Assembly: GCF_001949145.1 (NCBI RefSeq)
Contig: NW_019091419.1
Coordinates: 1,311,664-1,375,663, forward strand
Length of the DNA: 64,000 nt
Source of the DNA: Acanthaster planci
Lineage: Eukaryota > Echinodermata > Asteroidea > Valvatida > Acanthasteridae
Direction: 5' to 3'
Below the pieces are notes generated by a model. The model had not been told where the DNA came from and did not search any database. It was given only the letters and a program-made list of their open reading frames with translations. Within the stretch, counting starts at the first letter, position 1. Every line of letters starts with the position of its first letter. Position numbers and translations under genes: made by a program. Below, piece by piece: positions 41,780 to 52,657 of the stretch.

Positions 41780-42640
41780 AAACTGGAGACAATGGATACG
41801 CTGGCCTGTATTAAGCAGTGGAACGGTCAGACTCTGCTTGACCCATTTCCAGACATCACCATCCAAACAAATTCATCACTCCAAGGTCGGGGTGCCTGTT
41901 TTGGAGAAAAACTATGCCGGGCCGCTGGTCAGTCGAGGAACAATCTCTGTACATCAATCATCTGGAGTTGCTCTCAGTCTTTCATGCTGTTTGGTCATTG
42001 GTAAGCCATCGCCAAAACTTATGCATTCGTCTCCAGGTTGACAGCATAACAGCCCTGCCATACATCAAGCACAAGGGGGCACGCATTCCCCAGAACTGTC
42101 CAACATAGCGGTACAATTGTGGACATGGTGCTTAGTAAGGAACATAACATTTGTAGCAGAATATCTGCCAAGGCTACAGAACGGTGCAGCAGACAAGTTG
42201 TCTCGACTGTTCAACGACAGAACAGAATGGCACCTGCATCTCGAGGTGTTCGCAAAATTGGTTCAAGTAATGGGCATCCAGCCATCAGTCGACCTATTTG
42301 CATCACGTCAGAACAGTCAACTCCCAGAGCATGTGTCGTGGCATCCAGATCCTCCGGTGTGGCAAGTAGATGCCTGGGTGCTACCTGTTTCTCCCGTTGC
42401 TGTTCTCCCTAGCTGCCTCCAAAAAATATCAGTAGACAGGGCCACAGTTCTTTTCATAGCGTCTGTGTGGAAAACACAGCCTTGGTACCCTCACTTACTG
42501 GAACTCGCCATACGGTGTCCGGTTTACTTCCTCGTCGACCTGACATTCTGTCCCTGTATCACAACAATCAGGGCCATCCAGTGTGGAAGACCTACAATTA
42601 GCAGGCTGGATGCTATCAGGCGATCCCTCTCAGCAAGTGG
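41780..42640 (+). pseudogene. DIRS RNase H and downstream domain remnant
   Basis: The RNase H part (41780-42110) shows QTNSSLQGRGA in place of the usual D-A-S-x-x-G-W-G-A, then EEQSLYINHLELLSVFHAV and RLQVDSITAL. A second open frame (42117-42773, 218 residues) continues with AEYLPRLQNGAADKLSR and the DIRS-typical DLFASRQNSQLP and QPWYPHLLEL motifs. The first catalytic Asp appears replaced by Asn. Confidence 0.75.
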
Positions 42641-43338
42641 TTTTTCAGATGGAGTGGCCTCGGTCATGTTGTTCTCTTGGCGCCAGGGGACAATGCTCAA
42701 ATCAACTCTGCATGGAAGCGACGGAACAGCTGGTGTTTTCTGCGACGCCTTAATTCAGTTCAAGCGTCTTTAGCTGATGTCCTTGAATTTCTTCGTACAT
42801 GTAGTCTCTTGAACAATATCGAACACTTAACGTTTATCAATCAGCAATTTCATCCGCTCATGATCCCGTTGATGGTATTTCTGTTGGTCAGTGCCATTGT
42901 TGACAAGATATTTTAAGAGTGTCTTCAATGTCCGTCCTCCACAACCCAAGTACAATGTGTAGGGCAACTTGGGACTCGGGGACTTTCCTGAGGTATCTTC
43001 GTTCCCTTCCTGCAAATGGCAAACTGCCTTTGCGGTTGTTGGCGCTGAAGTTGTGCATGTTACTTGCGCAAGTCACAGAGAGGCGCTGTTCATCTCTTTC
43101 GACATTTGACTTGCAATTTATGCAGAGGACTGCCGACGGTTACACCTTGTCTCCATCTTGACCATCCAAATTTTCCACTGCATCTAAACCAGTTCAAACT
43201 GTTGCTGTGCACAGTTATTCGCCTGACAGCAGACAGTATCGTTAAGACGCTTGATGAGTATCTTAAGCGCACAAAATCCCTCCAAGGCAAGGGACCGACA
43301 AAGGTCACAAGCCTGTTTTTGTCCTTTATGAAGCTTTT
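42640..43338 (+). pseudogene. Truncated DIRS tyrosine recombinase
   Basis: Frames from 42640 to 43338 show the N-terminal recombinase region, then WDSGTFLRYLRSLP and LALKLCMLLAQVTERRCSSL, which carries the first catalytic Arg, and DEYLKRTKSL. The frame ends at LFLSFMK four bases before the right inverted repeat. The H-x-x-R and catalytic Tyr expected about 60-90 residues later are absent. Confidence 0.7.
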
Positions 43339-43341
43339 TTA

Positions 43342-43427
43342 GCATTTTTATCAATGAAGGGATATTTCATTTTTTTCTTAAAGGGTGGATCAGACCGTAT
43401 TATATAGGGTAATATTACAAAGTGAGT
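43342..43427 (-). repeat. DIRS right inverted terminal repeat
   Basis: Inverted copy of 39129-39214. The words 'tttttatcaatgaaggga' and 'aaagggtggatcagaccgta' are complements of the left-end words with one or two changes. Confidence 0.85.
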
Positions 43428-44489
43428 CTCTTCTCCTTAGGTCTTTTATAATTCCAATCATATGGCAGGGGATCGGGCTGCATCTGGAAGTCTGATTTGC
43501 TACGCCTGGGCCGGCTCTTTGGAACACACTGACGGGGACGTCTGTGTAGCTAATTCTTGTATACGCTACTGTAAGACTACTTTTCGTAGCCAAGAGGTTT
43601 AGCAGCAACTCCAGTCACGCACAGCTTTGGTGTGGTTCTGGTGGAATACTGCATAATCTCCTCATCAGGGATGTACTGTGCAGGCGCGAGGTGGCAGATA
43701 TTTACATGAAATGAAGGGTGTGTTACCGGACGACGGACGTGTTGTTCATTCCGCTGCGATCATTTTGCAGCTTTTTACTTTTATTCTTACTTCCTTTTTT
43801 TCTGATCTTGTAGTTTTTACGTCGTTGAAGTAGTTTTTTTTATCGTGTCTCGTTTGAACGTAGTCTCGGATATTTTAACCTTCTTTAAGAGCGTTTTATT
43901 GAGCCTGGGCTACATTGGACCATTCAAGGCGGCCGGCAAGGCGGGAAAATTCGGCGTACACTTATGGACATTTGTGTTACTGAGTGCTCTGTGTGCTCCT
44001 AGCTACAAGTCTGCACAACACTTATCATAACTTCTGTGGTATCCCTAGCCCAGTATTGACCGTCCAGCAATATGTATCAGGTTGGACCTTTCCTAATAAT
44101 TTTCCCTGTTCAATTACCTTCGTGATATGCAATTTTGTGTTCTGCAAGCATGACAAGCTGGCATATCTTTATTTGCAGTCATGACCAGGATGATGTCTCT
44201 GATAACAGTGATATGCGGTGCTTAGCTGAACTTGAACAGTTTTCAAATGTTTTTAGCTGCAAGTATTTATGTGGGGAACAAATTGTGTTTTTACAACATC
44301 AGTCCCTACGTTCTTAGGCAATCTCGCAACTGCTCCTGCACTTAGTAAAAAGCTTGGCAAAAGAAACGTGTTCGTGGGATGTGACATTCTTCCCTAAGTT
44401 ACACACTCATCAGTACGCGCTTAAAAGTTTTGATGAAAAATAACTCCATATCATCCCCATGTAAGCTGTCTATGATGTCAAGTACGTGT
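43428..44489. other. Spacer between DIRS and LINE
   Basis: About 1 kb with no recognised gene. The first roughly 75 bases match the outside of the left DIRS repeat weakly. The rest may be the 5' region of the LINE that follows, but no conserved protein motif supports this. Confidence 0.4.
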
Positions 44490-47440
44490 GATATTATCCT
44501 TGTCTGGTGATGTTCATCCTAACCCTGGACCCGGCTGCAAGTATCCATGTGGTATCTGCAACAAAGCTATCAAATATGGCTAGAATGTTGCATGTTGTGA
44601 TCACTGTAACGTATGTATGCACCGCGAGCGTATCCCCATGAGTGAGGACATGTATCGGATTCTTGCTGATCACTCCAGTTTATCATGGACATGCCTCTCC
44701 TGCGGCATCCCCAATTTCAATTCCAGTTTATTTTGGCAATCTAGTTCATCCAGTTTCTTTGATGAAAACTTATTTTCCATCTTGAGCGACTGCACTGCAG
44801 TTTTATGATCACAAGCCTGTTAAATACAAGCTTACTCAGTCTTCAGGAAAATTCAGCAGGCTTAAAGCCACTTCCTCCCCAGTACCTAAATCAGCCAGTT
44901 AACTCCCTAAGCAAACAGCTTCCAAAATAAACACCAACATGCGTTTTATGATCACAAACTGTAATGGCTTTCTTGGGAAGAAAGAGGCAATTGTAGAGAC
45001 GGTAAAGGATTCCAATCCCATATCATCTTAGTGACGGAATCATGGCTTAAACCTGGTATTAATGATAGCCTAATAAGTGCATTTCAGATAACCATACAAT
45101 CTACAGGAAAGATAGAGAAGGGAAAATGGGAGGTGGTGTCTCCATTGCTGTAAGGAAAGACTTGATCGCAACCCACCTTGAGTTTTTTATGTAAAGGCAG
45201 AGTTGATATGAGTTTCTACCCAGATGGCCAACACGAAGCCAATTTACATTTGCTGTTTTTACGATCCACCTAACCAACGATCTGATCCTATCCAACATTC
45301 CGAAATTCACTGGAAAAATTGGACTGGAAGAAGAACCCTACAGTTTGGATTGGGGTGATTTTAATGTGCCGGATGTCTACTGGGAAGTACCTTGCCGAAA
45401 GTTCAGCTCCGAATGCAACCACCCAGCTGAATTAACGACTTAGCCCCTGAATTTACTTGAATTTTCCCTTGTTTAATTTGCACATGAGCCTAATCATAAT
45501 AAGCAAACAAGATCACCTAATGTGCAGAATACCCTCAACCTCAAGTTTTGTGTTTTAAATCCATGCTGCTTCCAACCCCTCAAGACCGAGCCTGGTATTT
45601 CAGATCATTTCAAAGTCACCGCAGATGCTGAAGCTACACCTTGTGTCCAGAGTTGTGAGAGAAGACGGATTTATTATTGGCACAAAGCAGACAGGGATGG
45701 CCTAAAGGAAAGCTTGAACCAGTCTAGAACTAGCTTTGAGAATAAATGCTCCCCAAAATCAATCAATAAAAACTTGCAGAGTTTTGTGAGAGGTCTACGA
45801 GATTCAGTTGATGAACATGTACCCTCTTCGCTGAAGTTTTCAATATTCAATCTTCCTTGGCTAGGCTAACCAGATCACTCAAACGATCGAAACGAAAGAA
45901 GAATAGGACCTTCTGTGCTGCAAAATCATCCAACACCGATCGACTATGGAAACGGTACAAAGCACTCGGGAAACAAGTCCAATGTGTCTTACAGAAGGCT
46001 GAACAAGAGTATCTCTCTTCAACTATCTTTGAGTCACTACAGACAAATGTCAAGAGGTTTTGGTGCTTCATCAAACACTGCAGACGGGACACATGTGGTA
46101 TCACCGCACTTTGGAGCCAAGGTTCGTTAGAGAGCGATGCATCCAGCAAATCCGAGGTACTTACACTATGAGTCAATCTTCACCATGGAAGACACCTCTC
46201 ACAGCCCACCTCTTGGGAAGAGTCCATTCCCAGAAATACCAAGTCCCACAATTATAGCTTGCATGGTACCGGTATTACAAAGCTTCTAAAAGGGCTCAAT
46301 GTAAGCCCCTGGACTAAATGTAATCAGCCCCCATGTGCTGAAAATGTGTGCAGAAGAGATTGCTCGATGCTTCAGGTCCTGTTCACCCAAAGCATCACAA
46401 TCGGGAAGCTTCCAAGGGACTGGCGATGTGCCAATGTATAGACTTGTATTATATAAAAAGGGTAGCAGGAAAGACCCAGCCACATCGCTCACATGATCTG
46501 CAAATTATTGGAACACGTCATTTACTGTCATGTTATGAATCATCTTGAGAAATTTAATATCCTGAGCGACCACCAGCACTGTTTCAGGTCGCATCGCTCC
46601 TGCGAAACCTAAGTATTATCTACCATTCATCATATTTTTAGCGGTGCAGACAAAGTCAAGCAAGTATAGATGCCGTCATTTTAGATTTCGCAAAGCATTT
46701 GATACAGTTCCCCACAGACGTCGACGCTTGCTTCACAAGATGAAATTGTATGGTCTGCGTGGCTTATTGTTCTCCTGGGTATCAGATTTTCTCACAAAAC
46801 GTGAACAAACTGTTGTTGTTTGGGGTAAATCGTCCAAACCTGTAACCTCAGGTGTTCCACAGGGCACAGTGCTAGGGCCGCTCCTTTTCCTGTGTTACAT
46901 AAACGACCTTCTAGATGGTATATCGTCCAAGGTTTGCCTGTTTGCAGATGGTTGCTTAATCTGTTGTCCTATTGAAGACAGAAATGACTGCCTTGCCCTC
47001 CAGAAAGACCTCCATAAGCTTGAAAAATGGAAAAGGACCTGGCAGATGAACTTCAAACCCGAGAAATGTAGCATCATCCGGTTCACAAGAAAACGGCCTC
47101 CAACTCATTACAGTTATTCACTGTCTGGTAATAAGCTATCAGGAACAAACCATCATAAATACCTTGGTGTTACCCTTTCATTTGACATGAAATGGAATCA
47201 AGTTGATTCAATCAACATATAGATATTGTCACAGCAGAAGTAAATGGACGTGTCATCTTCTTCCTTCCTAGAAACCCGAGTAATGCTCCAGTCCATTAAA
47301 AAGCCCAGGCTTTCAATAGTCTCGTTCGACCCCACCTTTAGTATTGTAGCTCTGTATAGGCTCCGCATACAAAGAAACACATCGACAAGATTGAGGCTGT
47401 CCAGGGCGTACTACCATTCAACATTAAAGTAGGACCAGCT
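44490..47440 (+). mobile_element. Decayed CR1-like LINE, plus strand
   Basis: In order: a 2A-like motif LSGDVHPNPGP (44501-44532); a PHD-type Cys-rich segment (KYPCGICNKA ... WTCLSCGIPNF, 44540-44740); APE-type endonuclease fragments (VTESWLKPGIND near 45030, GGGVSIAVRKDL near 45125, DWGDFNVPDVYWE near 45350); and reverse transcriptase (46350-47215) with AFDTVPH, GVPQGTVLGPLLFLCYINDLL and KCSIIRF. The tail ends in the CR1/L2-type block with SLVRPHL and YCSSV (47300-47430). Frameshifts and stops are frequent, and the catalytic box reads FADG instead of the usual FADD. The element is therefore dead. CR1-group membership is inferred from the PHD/2A head and the C-terminal block. Confidence 0.85.
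46644..47222 (+). pseudogene. LINE reverse transcriptase, longest open piece
   Basis: A 192-residue open segment carries most of the RT palm: RKAFDTVPHRRRRLLHKMKL, RGLLFSWVSDFLTKREQTVV, TSGVPQGTVLGPLL, FADGCLICCPIED and MNFKPEKCSIIRF, then HHKYLGVTLSFDMKW. The second catalytic Asp of FADD is replaced by Gly. Confidence 0.85.
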
Positions 47441-47599
47441 TTGTTACAGCAATGCTAGAAAAGGCTTAAACTTCCCCTCCTGCTGCAGAGAAGACGGCAC
47501 AGCAGCTTATTCATGTTGTGGTAATTATTTCATTCTGCAAAATTTCTTGGAAATAATGAGAACTGTTGTAGCAATCTTTATTTGTGGATGGTTTGATGA

Positions 47600-48830
47600 A
47601 AGGGATTGTTACCTGTTGTCTTGTTGAATGGTTTGGTTTGACCATGGTTTGACTTGGTATGAGTCCGTATTGATGGCAACGATTTTTTTGACAGATTTGT
47701 TGAGGAGGGTCAATCTCTGGGCAGCTCTACGATGTTCCAAGGGCTCCCATTCCAGTTGAGACAGCATTTTGGTGACGCTCTCTCTCTTTGTGTTGTTGTA
47801 GTTGTTGAGGACAAATCTGGCAGATCGTCGTTGAACCCCTTCCTGTTGCAATTTATGTTCCTTATGATGGGGATGCCAGACTGATGAACAGTACTCTAGA
47901 CGAGGTCTGACTAGTGTTTTATAAGCCCTCGCTTTTACTTCGGAAGAACGGCTGTACAGATTTCTACTTAGCAGACCTGGAATTTGGTTAGCTTTTGCCG
48001 TAATACTTTGATACGAGTTGCCCAGCTTAATTTGCTGTTGTTTACAGCTTGAAGTGTCGTATCTCCCAACTTGTTTTCTGCTTAAATTGGCTTCTTTTTG
48101 TGGGTAATTTGCATGGTGTAACATTTAGACTTGTTGAACTTCAGTCGCCATCGTTGTTCCCATGTGCAGAGGTAGTTAATTAATATCATTTTGAAGATCC
48201 TGGGTATCGTTGATGTTGTCTATCTGTCTGTAAAGGATACAGTCGTCTGCAAATAGACGTACTGTCGATGTAATTCCATTTGAGATGTCATTCACGTATA
48301 GAAAAGATAGAGCCTAAGACTGTACCTTGTAGGACGCCAGATGTTACATATATGAACGGAAGATGAAGTTTCACACTGTAGGACAACTTGTTGAGATCTC
48401 TGAGTAAGAAATGTCCTAATCCAAGTGTGGACTGAACCATTCATTCCCGCAATGGCTATAGCTAAGAGTCTTTCGTGCGGAACGTAGTGGAAGGCCTTGC
48501 TAAAGTCCGTAATAATTACATCCACTTGGCCTTTGTTGTTGAAGATCTTATTAGTAAGGTCACCAGTGGTCAATGCAAGTTGAGATTCGCATGACTAGTT
48601 CCTGCGGAATCCGTGCTGCTGATCATTTAGGCATCCCTGTTTTCTAGATCCATGTTTGAATGGATGATGTGTTCCAGTAATTTACAAGGTATGGATGAGG
48701 TATGGATGGTGAGAGTGGACGATAATTCCCTGGCTCTGAGTGATTTCCTTTTTGAACAAAAGAGTGACATTCGCCCTTAGCCATTCACACAAAACATTCA
48801 CTGAAACTCTCCAAAGCGGTTTCTTGCCTT
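47600..48830 (-). mobile_element. 5'-truncated CR1-like LINE, minus strand
   Basis: Read on the minus strand, it begins near 48800 inside the reverse transcriptase (WLRANVTLLFKKE), then NDQQHGFR, DVIITDFSKAFHYVPHERLL and WIRTFLTQRSQQVV (48292-48600). The 3' block (47609-48124, 171 residues) contains VRPRLEYCSSVWHPHHKEHK, RRSARFVLNNYN and LEWEPLEHRRAAQRLTLL. Frames are interrupted, so it is a pseudogene. Truncation at the 5' side is usual for LINE insertions. It lies tail to tail with the plus-strand LINE. Confidence 0.85.
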
Positions 48831-49121
48831 GGTAATCTTTGCAATTTTCCCACACCTCTTAAAAAACTTTCCAATCAAATTAAAGGGACTGGATTTTGTG
48901 ATGTGTTTAGTGAGCCGTTAAGCGCCAAACAAGCTGTACGCCGTTGCTTGTCTGAAATTACGTCACCGTTTCACATCAGGCGTGAAATCTGGAACATGTA
49001 GTCAATATTATGTCGTTTTACTACAGAGTAATAGATGTTAGAGTACTCAGGGTCACTGATATGAAAGGGTAAGGAAATATGAATGACATGTTAATTGTTA
49101 TCTTCTATTGAAACACTGCAG

Positions 49122-49267
49122 TATTTCGACGTCAGCGCTACAAGGTTAGCTACAACTGGCTGGAGGGAGACCCCGACCTTTAGTTCGTAGATGTACCCGC
49201 TTTGGAGCCACCCGAGGTCACGATTCCCTAATCTCTGTTTAAAAAAATGGGAGCAAGACTTTGTGGG
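49122..49267 (+). pseudogene. RAN penultimate-exon remnant, copy 1
   Basis: Nucleotide similarity to the RAN exon 34217-34387 runs nearly end to end. It keeps the acceptor (ctgcag), 'tatttcgacgtcagcgc', 'gctacaactgg', 'gggagaccc', 'gagccacccgaggtca' and the donor 'gtgagt' at 49268. About 18-23 bases coding for the NFEKPFL/ARKL part are deleted, and two in-frame stops occur (after GDPDL and after VTIP). It is part of a degraded RAN duplicate with the final exon at 50102. Confidence 0.8.
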
Positions 49268-50101
49268 GTGAGTGCCCTTCAAAATTCAGGCTGAGTGTAT
49301 TTAAAGTTGTTTCACTCAGCAAGACATACCAGCCAGTCCTCCCCAAACTGTACTAGAGGATGGAAAATAATGATCAACTACGACCCAAGATCAGGTGAGA
49401 CTGGAAGGCGCGTAAAGTGTAATTTCGGCAACCAATATAGTGCGGTGGCACATAGACTCGTTCCCGTCTTGTACGTAGTCTCCAGACGTCTTACAAACAT
49501 CCTCCGAAAGTAGAGACTGGTAGCAAGTAACAATTCCTGAGGAATCCTGACGGTTTTATGTTAATGAGGAAATCAGCATATAACAATTTCGACAATTCGA
49601 AGTCACATGACATAACTTTGAAAGACTTTCTAGATGCATGGACGCATGACCCACTCTTTGTACTGAATCATTTGCGCACACAACACAACTTTCAGACGTA
49701 TTTACCTGTTTTTAAGGGGTATGTAACCGCTTCTCGGCAGTACTCTCCAAGCTGTCACGCGCCCGCACGAAAGGTTGTATGTAGCCTGCGTTCATTTCGG
49801 TCAAAAAAGTTCAGTGGAACAATTACACACCGTTTAAACGTTAGCCAATATTTTAGTCGCACATAGCAGATGAAATGAGCTACATTTTGCCAAGTGATGT
49901 ATTGGAAGCGTCATCACAGACAATGGTAACATGCTTAATCACAGATAAATGGTAAATTGTAACAAACTGACATGATGTTTGTATTGATGTGTTATCAAAG
50001 ACCGACCTGCCTCCCCAGGGTTGCAGTATTATATGGATGTTGTTTTATTTATGAATCGCGTCCACTTTGCACTCATTTTCTTTTCTCTTGTCTTTTGCAG
50101 G

Positions 50102-50146
50102 AATGTGAACGGCATTTCCAGAGCATTATTCTTAGAGAATAACGTT
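50102..50146 (+). pseudogene. RAN last-exon remnant, copy 1
   Basis: The preceding intron end 'ttctcttgtcttttgcag' matches the end of RAN intron 5 ('ttctcttgtcttttatag') almost exactly. The exon beginning gaatgtgaacggcatttcc is a decayed form of gaagctcaaagaacagctct. The acidic tail is not preserved. Together with 49122-49267 it marks the 3' half of a RAN duplicate. Confidence 0.65.
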
Positions 50147-50335
50147 GGAAACACCGTCTTGTAATGTTAGTTCTTAGTGTTGTAATATTAATAGCGTGAA
50201 TAATGACAACACAAATCAAAATAAAGGCACAGTTTCGAATTAGCCTCATCATTATCTTGATGAAGTGACATCCTCATGCAATATGCTGATGCTTGGTTTC
50301 ACGTTATCCTGATTCCTGATATTTTGATTTCTTGA

Positions 50336-50905
50336 TGTTGTGGTGTCTAAATGTTCAGCATTATTAAGAAATTGATATAAGTCATGTGTTTACATCATTT
50401 TTATTCTGATTGGTCAATGGAATTAGTCATCAATTTAGAGCAGGGTGATGTAACCTTACTGCATAATTTACTTGTGACTTACATTCAGTAACTATGTTAA
50501 TATAGTAGATTTGTAGAGTATAAAAACCCTGAACGTGTGTTGAGAAATCGAGTTGGAACTTTGCGAGCAGAGAGCTAAAGTCTGATGAGACCAGTTTCGA
50601 TGCTTTGAGCCTGTGAAGTGTCTTCATGTTGAGAAAATACTTGATATGTGAAGTATTTTGCTGCGGTGAAATACTTGTTGGCAAACAGGAGGATATTCGT
50701 CACCAACACCCTGTTTGACTGGGAAGAGCTTGGCATGAGGCGAAGTTTTGAGAATAAAAGAAACTCGTATTCTTAACCAACTTCTGTTTGTCAACAAAGA
50801 CTTCTTTTAAGTCTGAATTGTCCGTGCACTTGGGCCAGGACGATTGCTTCGAGTTCGGTTACTGAGACTCAAAATTCAGCGCTACTAAAAACATTTGGCG
50901 ACCAG
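50336..50905 (+). mobile_element. Candidate LTR with primer-binding-like site
   Basis: The segment starts TGTTGTGGTGTC and contains a TATA box (gtataaaaacc at 50517-50527) and an AATAAA at 50753-50758. It ends ...aaaaACA immediately before 'tttggcgaccag' (50894-50905), which resembles the TGG-type primer-binding site of gypsy-like retrotransposons. No gag or pol follows and no second LTR was found, so it would be a solo or truncated element. It separates the two RAN remnants. Confidence 0.5.
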
Positions 50906-51884
50906 TTAAGGAGTCGAGTTGTTGCATAACTAAAGAATTTACGGGTTAAAGAATATTAACTCCACGGCCTGTAACATTCATAATACGACAGCCAATGGTG
51001 ATTAAGAGCTCATGATTTGGATAACACAATCAATAACTTTTGAACGAGGAAACTAATTCTAATATTTTGGGACTTGAGACGCCACCTACGAACTTCAGCC
51101 TTTGACGTGACCACCAGTTAGTATGTATGGAGATCTTGGGCAACAGGCCTGAAATAATGTGAAAGGCGATGACTTTCTCTGGTTTCCTCAGTCACTTGTC
51201 GTATAGACGCCTGATGACTACCGGCCCAAATAAAAGAGCAAGTCCAAGATGAGAAGTAAAAACGCTGCCCGAGTCTCGGATATCGTTATTTTGAATCAAA
51301 CTTTTCACAGCAGTTTCCTGCTTTTACGAACTCTGAGGGAGTTTTCAACTTATCAACTTAACATATTTAACGGTTTCTTCTGAGTTATTTTTGTCACGTG
51401 GTATTTAAAGATATTTATCTGTTTTGTTTTTTTTTCCCTCGTTTTGAAGTTCGTTTTTGATTTCCGTATTTCACCGGTACTCCATGTTTTTACTCCACTT
51501 TTATTCTTAAATATATTTATTTTGTATTTTACATCCCGGGCGAACGGAATTTTAATGTTTTGTATTGTGGTTTGTAATATTTATTCATTATAATGTATTG
51601 CCTTCAACATTTTATTTGCTAGATTTAGTTGTTCTCTGTGCTTTACAGTGTTTATTCCCCTTCTTTTAAAACTTAACCCGTTTTTTTTACTTGGTTATCT
51701 TCAATAATATTATTTATAATATTACCACATATTAATCAATTTATGTTTCAAATCAAATCAGGGCCCTCGTGGAAAGCAGTTTTGTAACTGATAAGGCCAC
51801 CCTTTATAAATAAAAGTAATAATCACCGAAGCAAAGGAGCTCTGGTTTTTAAAAACTCTTTGCGTCTGACTCTGCACTGGATCC

Positions 51885-52009
51885 ACGGTCCTGTTGCTGC
51901 CCGGGCCTACAGGCTCAGGCTGGCGGGAGATCCCAAACTTGAGTCTGTGTAGAGCCATTGCAGTCTCCATAGATCAAGCTTTGAGATAGAATTGGAGAAA
52001 TACATCGAG
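51885..52009 (+). pseudogene. RAN penultimate-exon remnant, copy 2
   Basis: More diverged than copy 1. It retains 'ggctggcgggagatccc' with 'aaacttgagtctgtg' (LAGDPKLESV, compared with [10 protein letters not shown] in RAN) and 'gagaaatacatcgag|gtaagt' (EKYIE then a donor, compared with KYSQDLE). A stop and a frame change lie between. The following final exon is at 52622. Confidence 0.55.
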
Positions 52010-52621
52010 GTAAGTATACCTTCAACCTTTGGTTTCCTGAATGTAACTTGTTCACTTTGCGATCCCCAACGTGAAAGTGCACTCAGTATGAAAAAAAAAA
52101 AAACGATCACTATAACGAGGCTCTAAGGCGAGCAGAGCTCGATCACATCCAGTGGCATAAATTTGTGCCGGCGAATGGAGGGGGGAGGGAGAGAGAAAGG
52201 ATAAATTGCCCGGCTGTACCGGGGCGGATGGACATACAATAGAGGGCGCTGCTCATTATACAGATGCACAGATCGCTCGTGCGATTACATGTGACACGAC
52301 CTGACTTTAAAAAGGGGAATTCATTTTTTTAAACTGCTAACCTCCATTTGACAGGAAGTCTTTTTCCTGAAATTGTCAATATATTTCTTTGGTGGATCGC
52401 TATTTGCGTCGTTTAAACAGTCGGAAGATTTCAAAAGAGAGCACTGCTCAAATGCAGCAAACGGCACTCTGCGAAGAATCTTATTCTCTTTATAAAACCA
52501 CAGAATTTCGACTTTTGCTCAATTCTGTCATTTCGCCAGAACTCCTTACATATTTGGCAAAATGTCGACGACCGATGGAGCAGCTGTTGATGCCTTTTAT
52601 TATCCCTCATATCTATTAAAG

Positions 52622-52657
52622 GATGCCCCAAACGCAGATCTCCCAGACGATGATTGA
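52622..52657 (+). pseudogene. RAN last-exon remnant, copy 2
   Basis: Reads DAPNADLPDDD and stop, collinear with EAQRTALPDDEEEL of RAN; the preceding bases end in AG. The acidic tail is kept better than in copy 1. No upstream GTPase exons were found near either remnant. Confidence 0.6.

Larger units (their letters stand above)
39129..43427 (+). mobile_element. Decayed DIRS-type tyrosine-recombinase retrotransposon
   Basis: The element is bounded by inverted terminal repeats of about 86 bases (39129-39214 and 43342-43427), very similar to each other when one is reversed; weaker similarity continues about 75 bases outward. Between them, in order on the + strand: a gag-like region (about 39630-40890), reverse transcriptase (40900-41460, GSIDLKYAYF, LPFGLS and YLDD), RNase H (41780-42110), the DIRS-specific segment beginning VDLFASRQNSQLP (42280-42540), and the start of a tyrosine recombinase (42640-43338). 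Stop codons and frameshifts break every reading frame. The recombinase ends at a LFLSFMK motif just before the right repeat, without its C-terminal catalytic H-x-x-R and Tyr. DIRS elements integrate by recombination and leave no target duplication, as seen here. Confidence 0.85.
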
